A stretch of 64,000 bases of DNA from Pseudomonas koreensis (GCF_012986595.1 NZ_JAAQYM010000009.1:124001-188000); one strand, 5' to 3'; shown: positions 44,562 through 53,279, counted from the stretch's first letter. A program made the numbers and translations. The notes: generated by a model not told the origin, from the sequence alone.

Positions 44562-45302
44562 ATGAGCCAGACGCTGCCTTTGTTTCACGATGAACCGTAC
44601 CTCAAGCAGCTGGATTGCCGAGTCGATCTGCTTGAACGCGACGACGCCGGTCTGCCGTTCGCACTCCTTGGCGAGACCGTGTTCTACCCCCAGGGCGGCG
44701 GGCAGCTGGGCGATCGGGGGGTGTTGAACATTGCGCCCGGCGGGGAGGGTGAGGCACAGCGCACGCTGGAGATCGTCGCGACGAAAAAAAGGGATGACCA
44801 GATCAGGCATTACCTGGGCATTGATGACGAAGCGTTCACCCAACTGCAGGCGCGGGTGATCGGCCAGCAGGCGACCGCCACGCTGGATTGGTCATTGCGA
44901 TATCATCAGATGCGTGTTCATTCGGCGATGCATTTGATTCATTGCATGCTTGAGCGGACGCTCGGGCGAGCGATTGCACACCCCGTACGTTCGCCGCTGA
45001 GCGACGAGGGTGGAGAGAATCAATACGAGTTTGTCGGTGAGTTCGACGAAGACAGTCTGAGGCGGGCGACAGACGCCTTGAATGAGTTTTGCTCTGCAAG
45101 TCATGAGATTCGTACGGAAGCGGATACCAGCCAGGGACAGGGATTTCGTTGGTGGCAATGCGAAGACTGGTCAATCCCCTGCGGGGGCGTTCATGTGCGT
45201 AATACGCAAGAAATAGGCGTGGTAACTTCCAGTATGAAGATCAAGAAGAATACGACCAGAGTGGTCGTCACTCTGTCGGCAGAGGCTGAAGAGCTTGGAT
45301 AG
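44562..45302 (+). CDS. AlaX-type stand-alone tRNA-editing protein
   Basis: This 246-residue protein matches the free-standing editing domain related to alanyl-tRNA synthetase (AlaX). It shows FYPQGGGQLGDRG (residues 41-53), HSAMH (H120, H124) and CGGVH (C207, H211), the four zinc ligands. Such enzymes hydrolyse wrongly charged aminoacyl-tRNA. Inside an amino-acid biosynthetic cluster this suggests self-protection against a toxic amino-acid product, like FthB for fluorothreonine in Streptomyces cattleya. GAGGTAAAC precedes ATG 44562. Its last 8 bases overlap the regulator gene. Confidence 0.88.
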   Translation: MSQTLPLFHDEPYLKQLDCRVDLLERDDAGLPFALLGETVFYPQGGGQLGDRGVLNIAPGGEGEAQRTLEIVATKKRDDQIRHYLGIDDEAFTQLQARVIGQQATATLDWSLRYHQMRVHSAMHLIHCMLERTLGRAIAHPVRSPLSDEGGENQYEFVGEFDEDSLRRATDALNEFCSASHEIRTEADTSQGQGFRWWQCEDWSIPCGGVHVRNTQEIGVVTSSMKIKKNTTRVVVTLSAEAEELG

Positions 45303-46227
45303 CAAACGAGCGTTTGGCGCATTTCTCATGCAGTTTCGAATCGACGCGGGGCATCTGAAGATTTCCACGTTTCTCGACGAGGTCGATATTCCCTTTTCGG
45401 CCAATTACTACCGCGATGTCGAGGCTGGAAGGAAGTATCTGAGCATCGATGCCGCCGTCGAACTGCACGATCACCTTGGAATCGATGCCGCCAGCAAAGT
45501 CAGTTTTGATTATTTCTGGCACTACTTCAGGGACTTGTTGCCGGCTGACGTCCACGAGATGTTGTTCGGCAAAGGCGTCGAAGTCCCCGATCTGTCTTCG
45601 CGGCTGGAGCTGCGCGAGCACGACTCCAAAATCTTGCGTCGGGCTCTGAGTCTGAGCCGCTACGAGCGTGAGTTCATTGTCACCGAAGAGGTGATAGCCG
45701 CATTCGAGGCGCAATTCGAACTGCTGCCATTGATGACGTATCTCTACATGGTCGACAGCGCCTCCGTGGCGGAGATTCAGCTGGTGTGCCAGCAGCTCGG
45801 TCTTGCCTACGACCCAAGCACTGAAGCGTTCCTCAACCTGGTCTCCAAGGCACGGGCAACGCCGGATGAGCCGTTTGTCCGGCATGCACCCACGCTGAGG
45901 ATGCCAAGGACCGTGGACGCGTTGAAGTTGAAGGATCAGTTCCTGCGCCATGAAGTGGACCGGTCGCTGCTCAAGCCTGAGAAGAGTGAATACTTCGATG
46001 TTTCTGGCTCCTTCAAATACAGCTCGATGGTGACGCTCAAGGACGCCGAAATAGAACAGATTCAGGACCGTCTGGTGGATCTGTTCTCTGTCATTGAAGT
46101 GCACAACAAGTCAGGCCGTCAGCTGGAGGATTCAGGCGCGCAGCCTTATTTCTTCGGGTTGGTCGTTTCCGGACGTCCGGAGTACGACGGGCGTGCGGCC
46201 CGAGCCAGTAAAAAAGCCGAGGAGTGA
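45295..46227 (+). CDS. HTH-domain regulator-like protein with unknown C-terminal part
   Basis: This 310-residue protein begins KRAFGAFLMQFRIDAGHLKI followed by SANYYRDVEAGRKYLSIDAAVELHDHLG, which reads as an XRE-like helix-turn-helix of about 60 residues, then about 240 residues I do not recognise. TTG at 45295 is taken as start because it keeps the HTH intact, is 9 bases after AGAGG and overlaps alaX by 8 bases; the first ATG (45328) would cut the HTH. It is likely the cluster regulator. G+C in 45361-45480 is 63/120, below the backbone level. Confidence 0.72.
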   Translation: MDSKRAFGAFLMQFRIDAGHLKISTFLDEVDIPFSANYYRDVEAGRKYLSIDAAVELHDHLGIDAASKVSFDYFWHYFRDLLPADVHEMLFGKGVEVPDLSSRLELREHDSKILRRALSLSRYEREFIVTEEVIAAFEAQFELLPLMTYLYMVDSASVAEIQLVCQQLGLAYDPSTEAFLNLVSKARATPDEPFVRHAPTLRMPRTVDALKLKDQFLRHEVDRSLLKPEKSEYFDVSGSFKYSSMVTLKDAEIEQIQDRLVDLFSVIEVHNKSGRQLEDSGAQPYFFGLVVSGRPEYDGRAARASKKAEE

Positions 46228-46279
46228 ACAGCCACAGGGCGCTCGCCGCCTCTGTGTTGCATGAACCGGCGAGGGCCAA

Positions 46280-46316
46280 CCGTTCACAGGAGTGCGCGGG
46301 ACAGTGCAGTGAACGG
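46280..46316 (+). promoter_or_regulatory. Inverted repeat before the FAD-oxidase gene
   Basis: CCGTTCAC and GTGAACGG form a perfect 8-bp inverted repeat with a 21-base spacer in the 139-base gap after the regulator. It may be an operator for an internal promoter or an mRNA hairpin. Confidence 0.4.
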
Positions 46317-46366
46317 GTCGCTGAAAAATAGCCCGGCCGTAATCAGTCAGAACAGGGATGAGATGA

Positions 46367-47749
46367 ATGAATGCTCCAGTCGTAGAGAAACTCCGTCAGT
46401 TGTTCGGCGAGCGTTTAAGGCTCGAACAGGGGATCCGGCAACAGTTCTGCCAGGCGCCTCCGGGGATCGAGCTGAGCCCTCCCGATGCCGTGGTGACGGT
46501 TCACAGCGAAGACGAAATCGTTCAGGTCGTGAAGCTCTGCCGTGAGTACGGTGTTGCGCTGATCCCGGCGGGCGCGCGTTCATCCCTCGAGGGGCAAATC
46601 AATGCGCCTCAGGGTGGCGTCTGTGTCGACTGTTCGGAAATGAACGCGATTGTCGATGTGAACGTCACCGACATGACGGCCACGGTTCAGCCGGGCGTCA
46701 CTCGCGAACAACTCAACAGCCATTTACGTGACACCGGGCTGTTCTTTTCCGTCGACCCCGGCGCCAACGCTTCCATGGGCGGGATGGCGGCCACCCGTGC
46801 TTCGGGTACCAACTCGGTGCGCTACGGGACGATGGCCGGGAATGTCAAAGCCGCGCGCTGGATCATGGCGGACGGCTCAGTCGCCGCCATCGGTTCTCGC
46901 GCGCCGAAATCGGCCATGGGTCTGGATCTGTTGGCGGTTGCCGTAGGTTCAGAGGGCACGCTGGGCATCTTCAGTGAATTGCAAGTCCGGCTGCATCCGG
47001 TGCCCGAGGCCATCGTTGCCGGTGTCTGTTCGTTCGACTCGGTGGACAGCGCGGTACAGACCGTGGCCAGCGCCCTGGGCCAAGGTCTTTCGATTGCCCG
47101 GATCGAGCTGCTGGATGTCACGGCCGTGCGTGCCTGCAATGCCTATTCCCCCGCATTGGGTCTGGTGGAAACGCCGCATCTTTTTCTGGAGTTCCATGGC
47201 GACCGGTCCACGGTCGCCAGCAGTGTCGAGCTGTTCAAGGATTGCGCCGGCGAGTACGGCGGGCAGGTCAGGATTTCCGAGCGTCTTGAAGAACGCACGG
47301 CCCTGTGGAAAGCCCGCCATGACGCCTGGTGGGCATTTCACGCGTTCTACAAGGGGCGCAAGGGGCTGGCCACCGATGTCTGTGTTCCGTTGTCTTGCCT
47401 GAGTGCCTGCATCAGCGCCACTGCGGCCGACATTGCTGCCTCCGGTCTTGATGCGCCGCTTATCGGTCATGTTGGCGACGGTAATTTTCACCTGCTGATC
47501 ATGCTCGATGAAGGTCAGGACGAAAGTGCAGAAATTCAGGCGTTTCTCAGTCGACTGTCGAGTCGCGCGTTGTCATTCGGCGGCACGGTCAGTGGCGAAC
47601 ATGGGGTCGGTCAGGGCAAGTTGAAGTGGATGTCGGCGCAACACGGAGCGGCGCTGCAATGCATGGCGGCCATCAAATCGGCACTGGACCCGGACAACCT
47701 CTTCAATCCCGGCAAGATGTATCACGCACTGCCTGTTGATGCTCGATAA
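46367..47749 (+). CDS. FAD-linked oxidase, GlcD/D-lactate-dehydrogenase type
   Basis: This 460-residue flavoprotein has the FAD-binding PCMH domain (LIPAGARSSLEGQ, VDPGANASMGGMAATRASG) and C-terminal oxidase domain ending DNLFNPGKMYHAL, with HVGDGNFHLL and GEHGVGQGK. Members oxidise 2-hydroxy acids to 2-oxo acids. In the cluster it could oxidise an alcohol made by the oxygenase so that the aminotransferase can act, but the order of steps is inference. The ATG at 46367 follows GGGATGAG. It is followed after 23 bases by the ATP-grasp gene. Confidence 0.88.
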   Translation: MNAPVVEKLRQLFGERLRLEQGIRQQFCQAPPGIELSPPDAVVTVHSEDEIVQVVKLCREYGVALIPAGARSSLEGQINAPQGGVCVDCSEMNAIVDVNVTDMTATVQPGVTREQLNSHLRDTGLFFSVDPGANASMGGMAATRASGTNSVRYGTMAGNVKAARWIMADGSVAAIGSRAPKSAMGLDLLAVAVGSEGTLGIFSELQVRLHPVPEAIVAGVCSFDSVDSAVQTVASALGQGLSIARIELLDVTAVRACNAYSPALGLVETPHLFLEFHGDRSTVASSVELFKDCAGEYGGQVRISERLEERTALWKARHDAWWAFHAFYKGRKGLATDVCVPLSCLSACISATAADIAASGLDAPLIGHVGDGNFHLLIMLDEGQDESAEIQAFLSRLSSRALSFGGTVSGEHGVGQGKLKWMSAQHGAALQCMAAIKSALDPDNLFNPGKMYHALPVDAR

Positions 47750-47772
47750 CCATCGATTTTTCATTTTTAAGG

Positions 47773-49023
47773 ATGGATGTGAAAGATATGCGCCATATTT
47801 TGATAGTGGGTATTAACAAGGTCTCCATCAAGTACGTGTGTGAGGCGATCCGCAGTGCAGGCTTTGAACCGATATTGTCCGTTGACCCTTCGGGTTTTCA
47901 CGGCGCGGCGAAAAACGTCTTTGAAGGCGTCACCTGCATTCCGGCCTTTAGCGACAAGGAAGCGCTGTCCGGTTACTTGAAGTCCGAGCCGGCGCTGGTC
48001 GGAATGATCCATAGCATCACGACCTTCTTTGACGAGTTGTTTCCGGTTGTCTGCGCGATTGCCCAAGAGTTCGGCTTCAACGCGCCACCCGCGGTGTTTG
48101 CGCAGCTGTCATCCAAGGAATACGTGGGCAGCCTGGTCCCCGAGCACGTGCCTGCCGAGACTTGCGTGTCGCTGGCCGATGGCGACTTCACCTTGCCCTG
48201 GCTGACACCCGGTCAGCAAAACGATGTGGTGCTCAAACCTTCGGTCGGCTCCGGTGCGGTGGCAACCACGCTGCTCTCGATTGCCCCGGACGCTGATCCT
48301 GTCGCTGTGATCCGCTCGGCCATCCTCGACAGCGGAATCGATGACCCGCAAGCCATTGCCTGGATTGTCCAGGCGCATTGCGTGGGTGATCTCGTCAGCC
48401 TGGAGGGCTTCGCCCAGGATGGCCGAGTGGTTTTCCTTGGCCTGTCACGGCGCGATCGCGTGGGATTCACGGAAGTCGCCAACCAATTCCCGGCCAACGC
48501 CCGGATTGCCTCGCCCGTGCGCACGAAGATCGAGACGGCGGTTCGTGATCTGATCGCCCGCTCAGGCTTTGACAATGGCTTCTTCCATTGCGAGTTCATC
48601 GCGAACGAATCCACGGCTTATCTGATCGACGCGAACATGGGGCGTCTCGGCGGCGCGAGCATCGTCGAGCAGATTGCGCTGGCCTACGATCTGGCACCCG
48701 CGACGGTCCTGCAGCACGTGGCGCTGCTGCCACTGGGCTTGCTGGAAGCTCCGCTTCAATACCAGCCTGTCGAGTCCTGTCGCCAGACCTTGAGCTACTG
48801 GTATTGCCTGGATCACGAGGCGATCGTGCATGACTGGGAGATTCCGCCAATGGCCTCCATTCATACGCCCATCGCCAACGTCGGCAGCGTGATCCAGCCC
48901 ATCGGCACGTCTGACTACGCCTGGATCGGCATGCTCACCGGCTATGCCGATGTCGTTGCGCGCGAGATTGGCCAGGTACGTGTCCTGACCGATCGTGGCC
49001 CTAGAAGCCCGGTCTTCAAATGA
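47773..49023 (+). CDS. ATP-grasp ligase (amino-acid ligase type)
   Basis: This 416-residue ATP-grasp protein shows VVLKPSVGSGAVAT (ATP-binding loop) and FHCEFI...YLIDANMGRLGGASI (metal and catalytic segment). The family includes dipeptide ligases such as BacD of bacilysin and DdaF of dapdiamide. It probably forms an amide between the cluster's amino acid and another acid. The start is uncertain: ATG 47773 sits inside the ribosome-binding site AAGGA, while GTG 47779 and ATG 47788 are better spaced. The stop overlaps the MFS start (ATGA). Confidence 0.85.
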   Translation: MDVKDMRHILIVGINKVSIKYVCEAIRSAGFEPILSVDPSGFHGAAKNVFEGVTCIPAFSDKEALSGYLKSEPALVGMIHSITTFFDELFPVVCAIAQEFGFNAPPAVFAQLSSKEYVGSLVPEHVPAETCVSLADGDFTLPWLTPGQQNDVVLKPSVGSGAVATTLLSIAPDADPVAVIRSAILDSGIDDPQAIAWIVQAHCVGDLVSLEGFAQDGRVVFLGLSRRDRVGFTEVANQFPANARIASPVRTKIETAVRDLIARSGFDNGFFHCEFIANESTAYLIDANMGRLGGASIVEQIALAYDLAPATVLQHVALLPLGLLEAPLQYQPVESCRQTLSYWYCLDHEAIVHDWEIPPMASIHTPIANVGSVIQPIGTSDYAWIGMLTGYADVVAREIGQVRVLTDRGPRSPVFK

Positions 49024-50204
49024 TTTACTTCGTCCGGTTTCTTTCGTCCGCCGCCTGGAGTTGCTTCTATCCGTTCATGGCCATCTGGCTCAATGCCGCC
49101 GTAGGCCTCAGTACCAGTGCGGCGGGGGTCGTTGTCGGGTTCGCGATTGTCTCCAACCGCATCGGAGCATTGGCCTTTCAGGGCATGCTGGACAAGGTCG
49201 AGCGGCGCCGGGAAATAGCCTTGGCGTTGTTCTGTGTGGCGGTGGTGGCGCTATTGATGCTGGTCACGGCCTCGATGGGCATCACCAACGTGTTCATCTG
49301 GGTCGCGCTGGTCGTGGTGTTCGGTGTCTCCAACTCGATCGCCACAATCTCGCAGATTTCCTACATCGTTCAGTATTTTCGCGAGGGCGAGCACGAGCGC
49401 GTGCTCTCCTACGAGAATGTTGCCGCGAACGCCGGGGCCGGGGTTGCACCATTCGTGGCGTCGTTGATCCTTGCCGGCACCGGCTACTGGTTCGTCGCCC
49501 TGCCGCTGTTGCTGGGTGTGCTTGCCACCGCATCCACCCGTCTGATTCCACAGGTGGTGCGCAGCGCAGGCGTGGAGTTTGCCGCGCAGTCTTCCACGTT
49601 GGGCGAAACCGAGGCCTCTCCCAAAGTCGTGGCATTCATGGCGATCAACTTTTTGACCATGATCGGCTATGCGCAGTTTTATTACGTGTTCCCTACCTAT
49701 GCCACCGAGCGCTTCTCCAGTGAACTGGTGGGCGTGCTGTTCCTGGTGGCCAGCGGCATCATCATCTTCAGTCAGGTTTACGTCACCTCATTCGCGCAAC
49801 GTGTCTCGCGGCTGTGGCGGGTCATCGTTTCCAACCTGTTGATCGGCGCGGGCTGCCTGCTGTTGATCATTTCCTCGCAGGCGCAGGCGATCCTGTTTGT
49901 CGTGGTGGTGTTTATCGTGATCGGCGAGATGATCTGCGGCCCGCTGTACCAGGCGCAGGCCGTGAAGATCTGGCGCGGGCGCAGTTCCGTTGCGATGGCC
50001 GTGCAGACCTGTGTCTGGGGCGCCGCCGAGGCGACCGCCGCAGTGCTCGGCCTTCTGGCGGTGGCGAACGAACTGAGCTTCATGTCGTTCCTGCTGGGGT
50101 TTGCCGCCTGTGTGATCGCCGCTGTGGGCGCCTGGATATCGATTGCGCTGAAACGCCCACTGATCGGCATCGACGTCGAGCAGCGGTCAGTTCAGGTTTC
50201 CTGA
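49020..50204 (+). CDS. MFS-family exporter
   Basis: This 394-residue major-facilitator protein has about 12 membrane helices. It is coupled to the ATP-grasp gene by a 4-base overlap and ends the cluster, so it probably exports the product and contributes to self-resistance, as BacE does in bacilysin producers. No drug-class signature is evident. The 187 bases after the stop hold no convincing gene. Confidence 0.86.
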   Translation: MIYFVRFLSSAAWSCFYPFMAIWLNAAVGLSTSAAGVVVGFAIVSNRIGALAFQGMLDKVERRREIALALFCVAVVALLMLVTASMGITNVFIWVALVVVFGVSNSIATISQISYIVQYFREGEHERVLSYENVAANAGAGVAPFVASLILAGTGYWFVALPLLLGVLATASTRLIPQVVRSAGVEFAAQSSTLGETEASPKVVAFMAINFLTMIGYAQFYYVFPTYATERFSSELVGVLFLVASGIIIFSQVYVTSFAQRVSRLWRVIVSNLLIGAGCLLLIISSQAQAILFVVVVFIVIGEMICGPLYQAQAVKIWRGRSSVAMAVQTCVWGAAEATAAVLGLLAVANELSFMSFLLGFAACVIAAVGAWISIALKRPLIGIDVEQRSVQVS

Positions 50205-50391
50205 GGACGCCAGACCGGGGCGGATCAAACAGATGCTCGATGTGCCGATTGAGCGCCCGCGCTCACTGGACTGGTCATGCAGCGCGCGTTCATCGACATG
50301 AAACGCGAGATTCTCGTGCTGCTGCATGATGACCTCGAGGAAGTGCATTGACCTTCCGGTGGCCCACACGGATTTTTGTGTGACTTGTGTT

Positions 50392-51471
50392 CTATGGCGC
50401 AGCCGGGAGCAGGAACCGCGCAATCACCGGCAAGTGATCGGAAATGCGCAAGGTATCGTCCTGGCGCACCCTCGCTTCCACCCGTTTGATCTTCGGGCTG
50501 TAGAACAGATAGTCGACGGTGCGATCCGGGCCATTCAGGCCGGGGTCGTTGGGGTAGTGGGTCAACCAGTGTGCGCGGTCGATGCCGCTGGCTTCGTTGT
50601 TGGTCGGGATCATCGGGTACTTGTCCCACAACAGGTGCAACGCGCTGTCGATCGAGTAGGGCGTGCGCTGCTCGGTGGGCAGGCGCTGATACTGGCCCAG
50701 CGGCAGCAGGTTGAAGTCACCCCCGATCAGCCACGGCAAGCCCTGGCTTTCGTACTTGTCGAGCACCTTGGCCACCGCCGTCACTTGCGCCTGCAAGGTG
50801 TCGTCCGGTTGGCTGGCGCGATCCAGGTGTGTGTTGAACACCGTCAGTTGCCCGCCGTCGCTCAGCGGCAGTTTGGTGGCGAGCAGGGCATCCTTGGGGG
50901 CGAACTGACGGGCGATGATGTTCGCCGCAGGCACCAGCAATTGCAGGCGTTCAGCGTGTTCGATGCGGTAGCGGCTCAGGGTCGCCAGTTGCCGGCCAAC
51001 GCTGCCGAAGATGTGCGGGTCGGGAACGAAATCGGCCTTCCAGTCGAAGGCGTGGGCGCTGCACGGGTAGAGGTCGGTGAGCCGTTCTTGCAGCAGCTTG
51101 AGCTGATTCTGGTAATCACTGGCCTTGGCGCCGTCATCCAGTTCCTGCAGCAGCACCACATCGGGCTGCTCGTCGCGAATCACCCGCGCCACTTCATCGA
51201 GGCTGAAGGCCATGTCTTCCGGGGTGGGCGCCTCATCCGTGCCCTGGGCCAGGTCATTCCAGAACACATAGCGCTTGCCCGCCAGGTACTGCACGTTCCA
51301 GGTCATGACTTTCAGGGCTTGCCCGGGCACCAGGTTCGGTGGGGACCCAATGCAGGTGACGGGCAGGGTTTCCCGGGCATCGGGGCGCCAGGTCAGGCTG
51401 TAGATCAGCCCGCCGATCAGGGCGATGGCGAACACAATCAACAACAGGGTGTAGCGCAGCAGACGGGGCAT
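50392..51471 (-). CDS. Endonuclease/exonuclease/phosphatase-family protein
   Basis: This 359-residue protein has an N-terminal hydrophobic signal or anchor (LLRYTLLLIVFAIALIGGLIYS) and an EEP domain with MTWNVQYL, ELDDGAK, NTHLDRA, GGDFNLLP and SDHLPVIARF, the metal and catalytic motifs. Such proteins are exported or membrane-anchored phosphodiesterases/phosphatases. The ATG at 51471 places the anchor at the N-terminus. It marks the return to backbone after the accessory cluster. Confidence 0.9.
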   Translation of the reverse strand: MPRLLRYTLLLIVFAIALIGGLIYSLTWRPDARETLPVTCIGSPPNLVPGQALKVMTWNVQYLAGKRYVFWNDLAQGTDEAPTPEDMAFSLDEVARVIRDEQPDVVLLQELDDGAKASDYQNQLKLLQERLTDLYPCSAHAFDWKADFVPDPHIFGSVGRQLATLSRYRIEHAERLQLLVPAANIIARQFAPKDALLATKLPLSDGGQLTVFNTHLDRASQPDDTLQAQVTAVAKVLDKYESQGLPWLIGGDFNLLPLGQYQRLPTEQRTPYSIDSALHLLWDKYPMIPTNNEASGIDRAHWLTHYPNDPGLNGPDRTVDYLFYSPKIKRVEARVRQDDTLRISDHLPVIARFLLPAAP

Positions 51472-51545
51472 GGCTCGGCTTATCGCGTTACAAAAGTGAC
51501 CCCGAGCATACCCGACCGCAGACGCTTGGCCCAAGGGCCGTGAAG

Positions 51546-52220
51546 TCAGACCGCTCCGCTGCGTTTGTCAGGCAATTCGCTGATCAGCATGAACAGGCGG
51601 AACAGCACCACACTGGTGAACAGTTGCAGGAAGCTGTGCGCACTGTCGATCAGCACCGCGATCAACGGATTCTGCGGGTCGGGGTACACCGCCAGGGTCG
51701 CGCCCTTGAGCAACCACAACGGTCCCATCACGCACAGAATGCACAGCAGGATCCGCCAGAAATGGCCACGGGTCAGGCGCAGGCTTTCCTTCATTGCCTG
51801 CAACGGCCCCATGCCGCGCAGCACCAGCAGGTATTCACCGAATGCGAGCATGACCATCAGCATCAGACCCGGCAGGAAATACAGCGACAGCCCCAGCAGG
51901 ATCAGCAAGGTATTGAGTGCCGTGAGCAGGGCGAAGCGCGGCCACAGGCGGGTGGACATCGCCAGCAGGTCGAGGGTGCGCGGGGCTTCGCCACGGGTGC
52001 GTGCGTCGAGGAACAGGATCAGCGCGGCGGTGTACAGCGGATACACCAGCAGACCGACCACCACGCTGGCGGCGGAGAAACTGTCCGGGTCGGTGACGTG
52101 GTCCACCACTTGCTGCAGCGCCGCCTCGAAGATCACGAGGGGCAGGCACAACTGCACGATGCTGGCCAGATGGCGTTTGAAAAAATACAGAGAGTCGCGC
52201 AGTACATCGAAGGCATTCAT
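51546..52220 (-). CDS. YciC-like membrane protein
   Basis: This 224-residue integral membrane protein has about five or six hydrophobic segments, with the ARTRGEAPRT and RGMGPLQAMKESLRLTRGHFWRILL segments of the YciC family. The function is unknown. It lies 74 bases before the EEP gene on the same strand. Confidence 0.88.
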   Translation of the reverse strand: MNAFDVLRDSLYFFKRHLASIVQLCLPLVIFEAALQQVVDHVTDPDSFSAASVVVGLLVYPLYTAALILFLDARTRGEAPRTLDLLAMSTRLWPRFALLTALNTLLILLGLSLYFLPGLMLMVMLAFGEYLLVLRGMGPLQAMKESLRLTRGHFWRILLCILCVMGPLWLLKGATLAVYPDPQNPLIAVLIDSAHSFLQLFTSVVLFRLFMLISELPDKRSGAV

Positions 52221-52398
52221 CAGTCGGTATCGCAGGTCGAAAACAGTGGCTCACTTTAACCGATGATGCGCGGGCCGACACAAACGTAAACATTCGGTAA
52301 AGGTCGTTGAAACATCCTGTCACTGCCTCCATTACAGAGATGCGCCATGTCCACAGTGGACACGGGCAACGTTATCCCCGGCAATCTACGAGGTCGCC

Positions 52399-53157
52399 AT
52401 GAACAGCGAAGAGCAAACCCTGATCGATGGACTGTTTTCCCGGCTGCAACAGGCCGAAACGGAGGCAGCCCCGCGCGACGCCCAGGCCGAGGCGCGGATC
52501 AAGGAACACCTGACCCGCCAGCCGGCGGCAGGTTATTTCATGACCCAGGCGATTCTGGTGCAAGAGGCGGCGATCAAGAGCCTCGACGAACAGAACAAGC
52601 AGCTGACTCAGCAAGTCCAGCAATTGCAGGCCGAACTGCAAGCAGCCAAGGCCCAGACCGCGGCCCCGGCAGCCAGCGGTGGCGGCGGTTTCCTGTCCAG
52701 CATCTTCGGCGGCGGCAGCTCGCGCCCGGCGCCGACTCCGAGCGCTCCGGCCTCTACTGGCGGCTGGCGTGAACCGGCACCGCAGCAGAACTTTGGTGCG
52801 CCACCGCCACAACAGAACTATGCCGCGCCACCGCCTAACTACGCACAGCAGGCAGCCCCGGCAGCGGGCAGCAGCTTCCTCGGCGGTGCCCTGAAAACCG
52901 CCGCTGGCGTGGCCGGTGGTGTGATGCTGGCACAAGGCATCAGCAGCCTGTTCCATCACAACCAGCAGCCCGAAGAAATCGTTGAAGTGATCAAGGAAGA
53001 GCCAGCGCAAGTCGCTGACCAGAGCGGCAACGACTGGGGCAACGATCAGCGCATGGCCGATAACGGTTTCTCTGGCAATGACCAAAGCGGGTTTACCGAC
53101 ACCGACTACAGCGACGACAGCTCATCGTTCTTCGATGACGACGATTCGTTCGTCTGA
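52399..53157 (+). CDS. DUF2076 family protein
   Basis: This 252-residue protein has the DUF2076 start EEQTLIDGLFSRLQQAETEA, a predicted coiled coil (NKQLTQQVQQLQAELQAAK), a Gly/Ser/Pro/Gln-rich linker (GGGGFLSSIFGGGSS, then Pro-rich), a short hydrophobic segment (AGVAGGVMLAQGISSLF) and an acidic tail (DYSDDSSSFFDDDD). It is abundant in proteobacteria but uncharacterised. It stands divergent from the YciC-like gene. Confidence 0.86.
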   Translation: MNSEEQTLIDGLFSRLQQAETEAAPRDAQAEARIKEHLTRQPAAGYFMTQAILVQEAAIKSLDEQNKQLTQQVQQLQAELQAAKAQTAAPAASGGGGFLSSIFGGGSSRPAPTPSAPASTGGWREPAPQQNFGAPPPQQNYAAPPPNYAQQAAPAAGSSFLGGALKTAAGVAGGVMLAQGISSLFHHNQQPEEIVEVIKEEPAQVADQSGNDWGNDQRMADNGFSGNDQSGFTDTDYSDDSSSFFDDDDSFV

Positions 53158-53177
53158 CCAACGGTCGGCATCGAACC

Positions 53178-53279
53178 TTGTGGCGAGGGAGCTTGCTCCC
53201 GCCGGGGCGCGTAGCGGCCCTTTCTTTTAAATAGAAGGGCTTGCTGCGCAATCCAGCGGGAGCAAGCTCCCTCGCCACA
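53178..53279. repeat. REPIN-like paired repeat, 'GGCGAGG' family, copy 5
   Basis: TTGTGGCGAGGGAGCTTGCT and AGCAAGCTCCCTCGCCACA arms are inverted, with GCTCCCGCCGG and CCAGCGGGAGC inner parts. It lies between the DUF2076 and NYN genes. Confidence 0.88.

Noticed and set aside
50205..50391. Short coding possibilities after the MFS gene (e.g. 50277-50351, 24 codons)
   Set aside because: No ribosome-binding site or recognisable family; treated as an intergenic gap.
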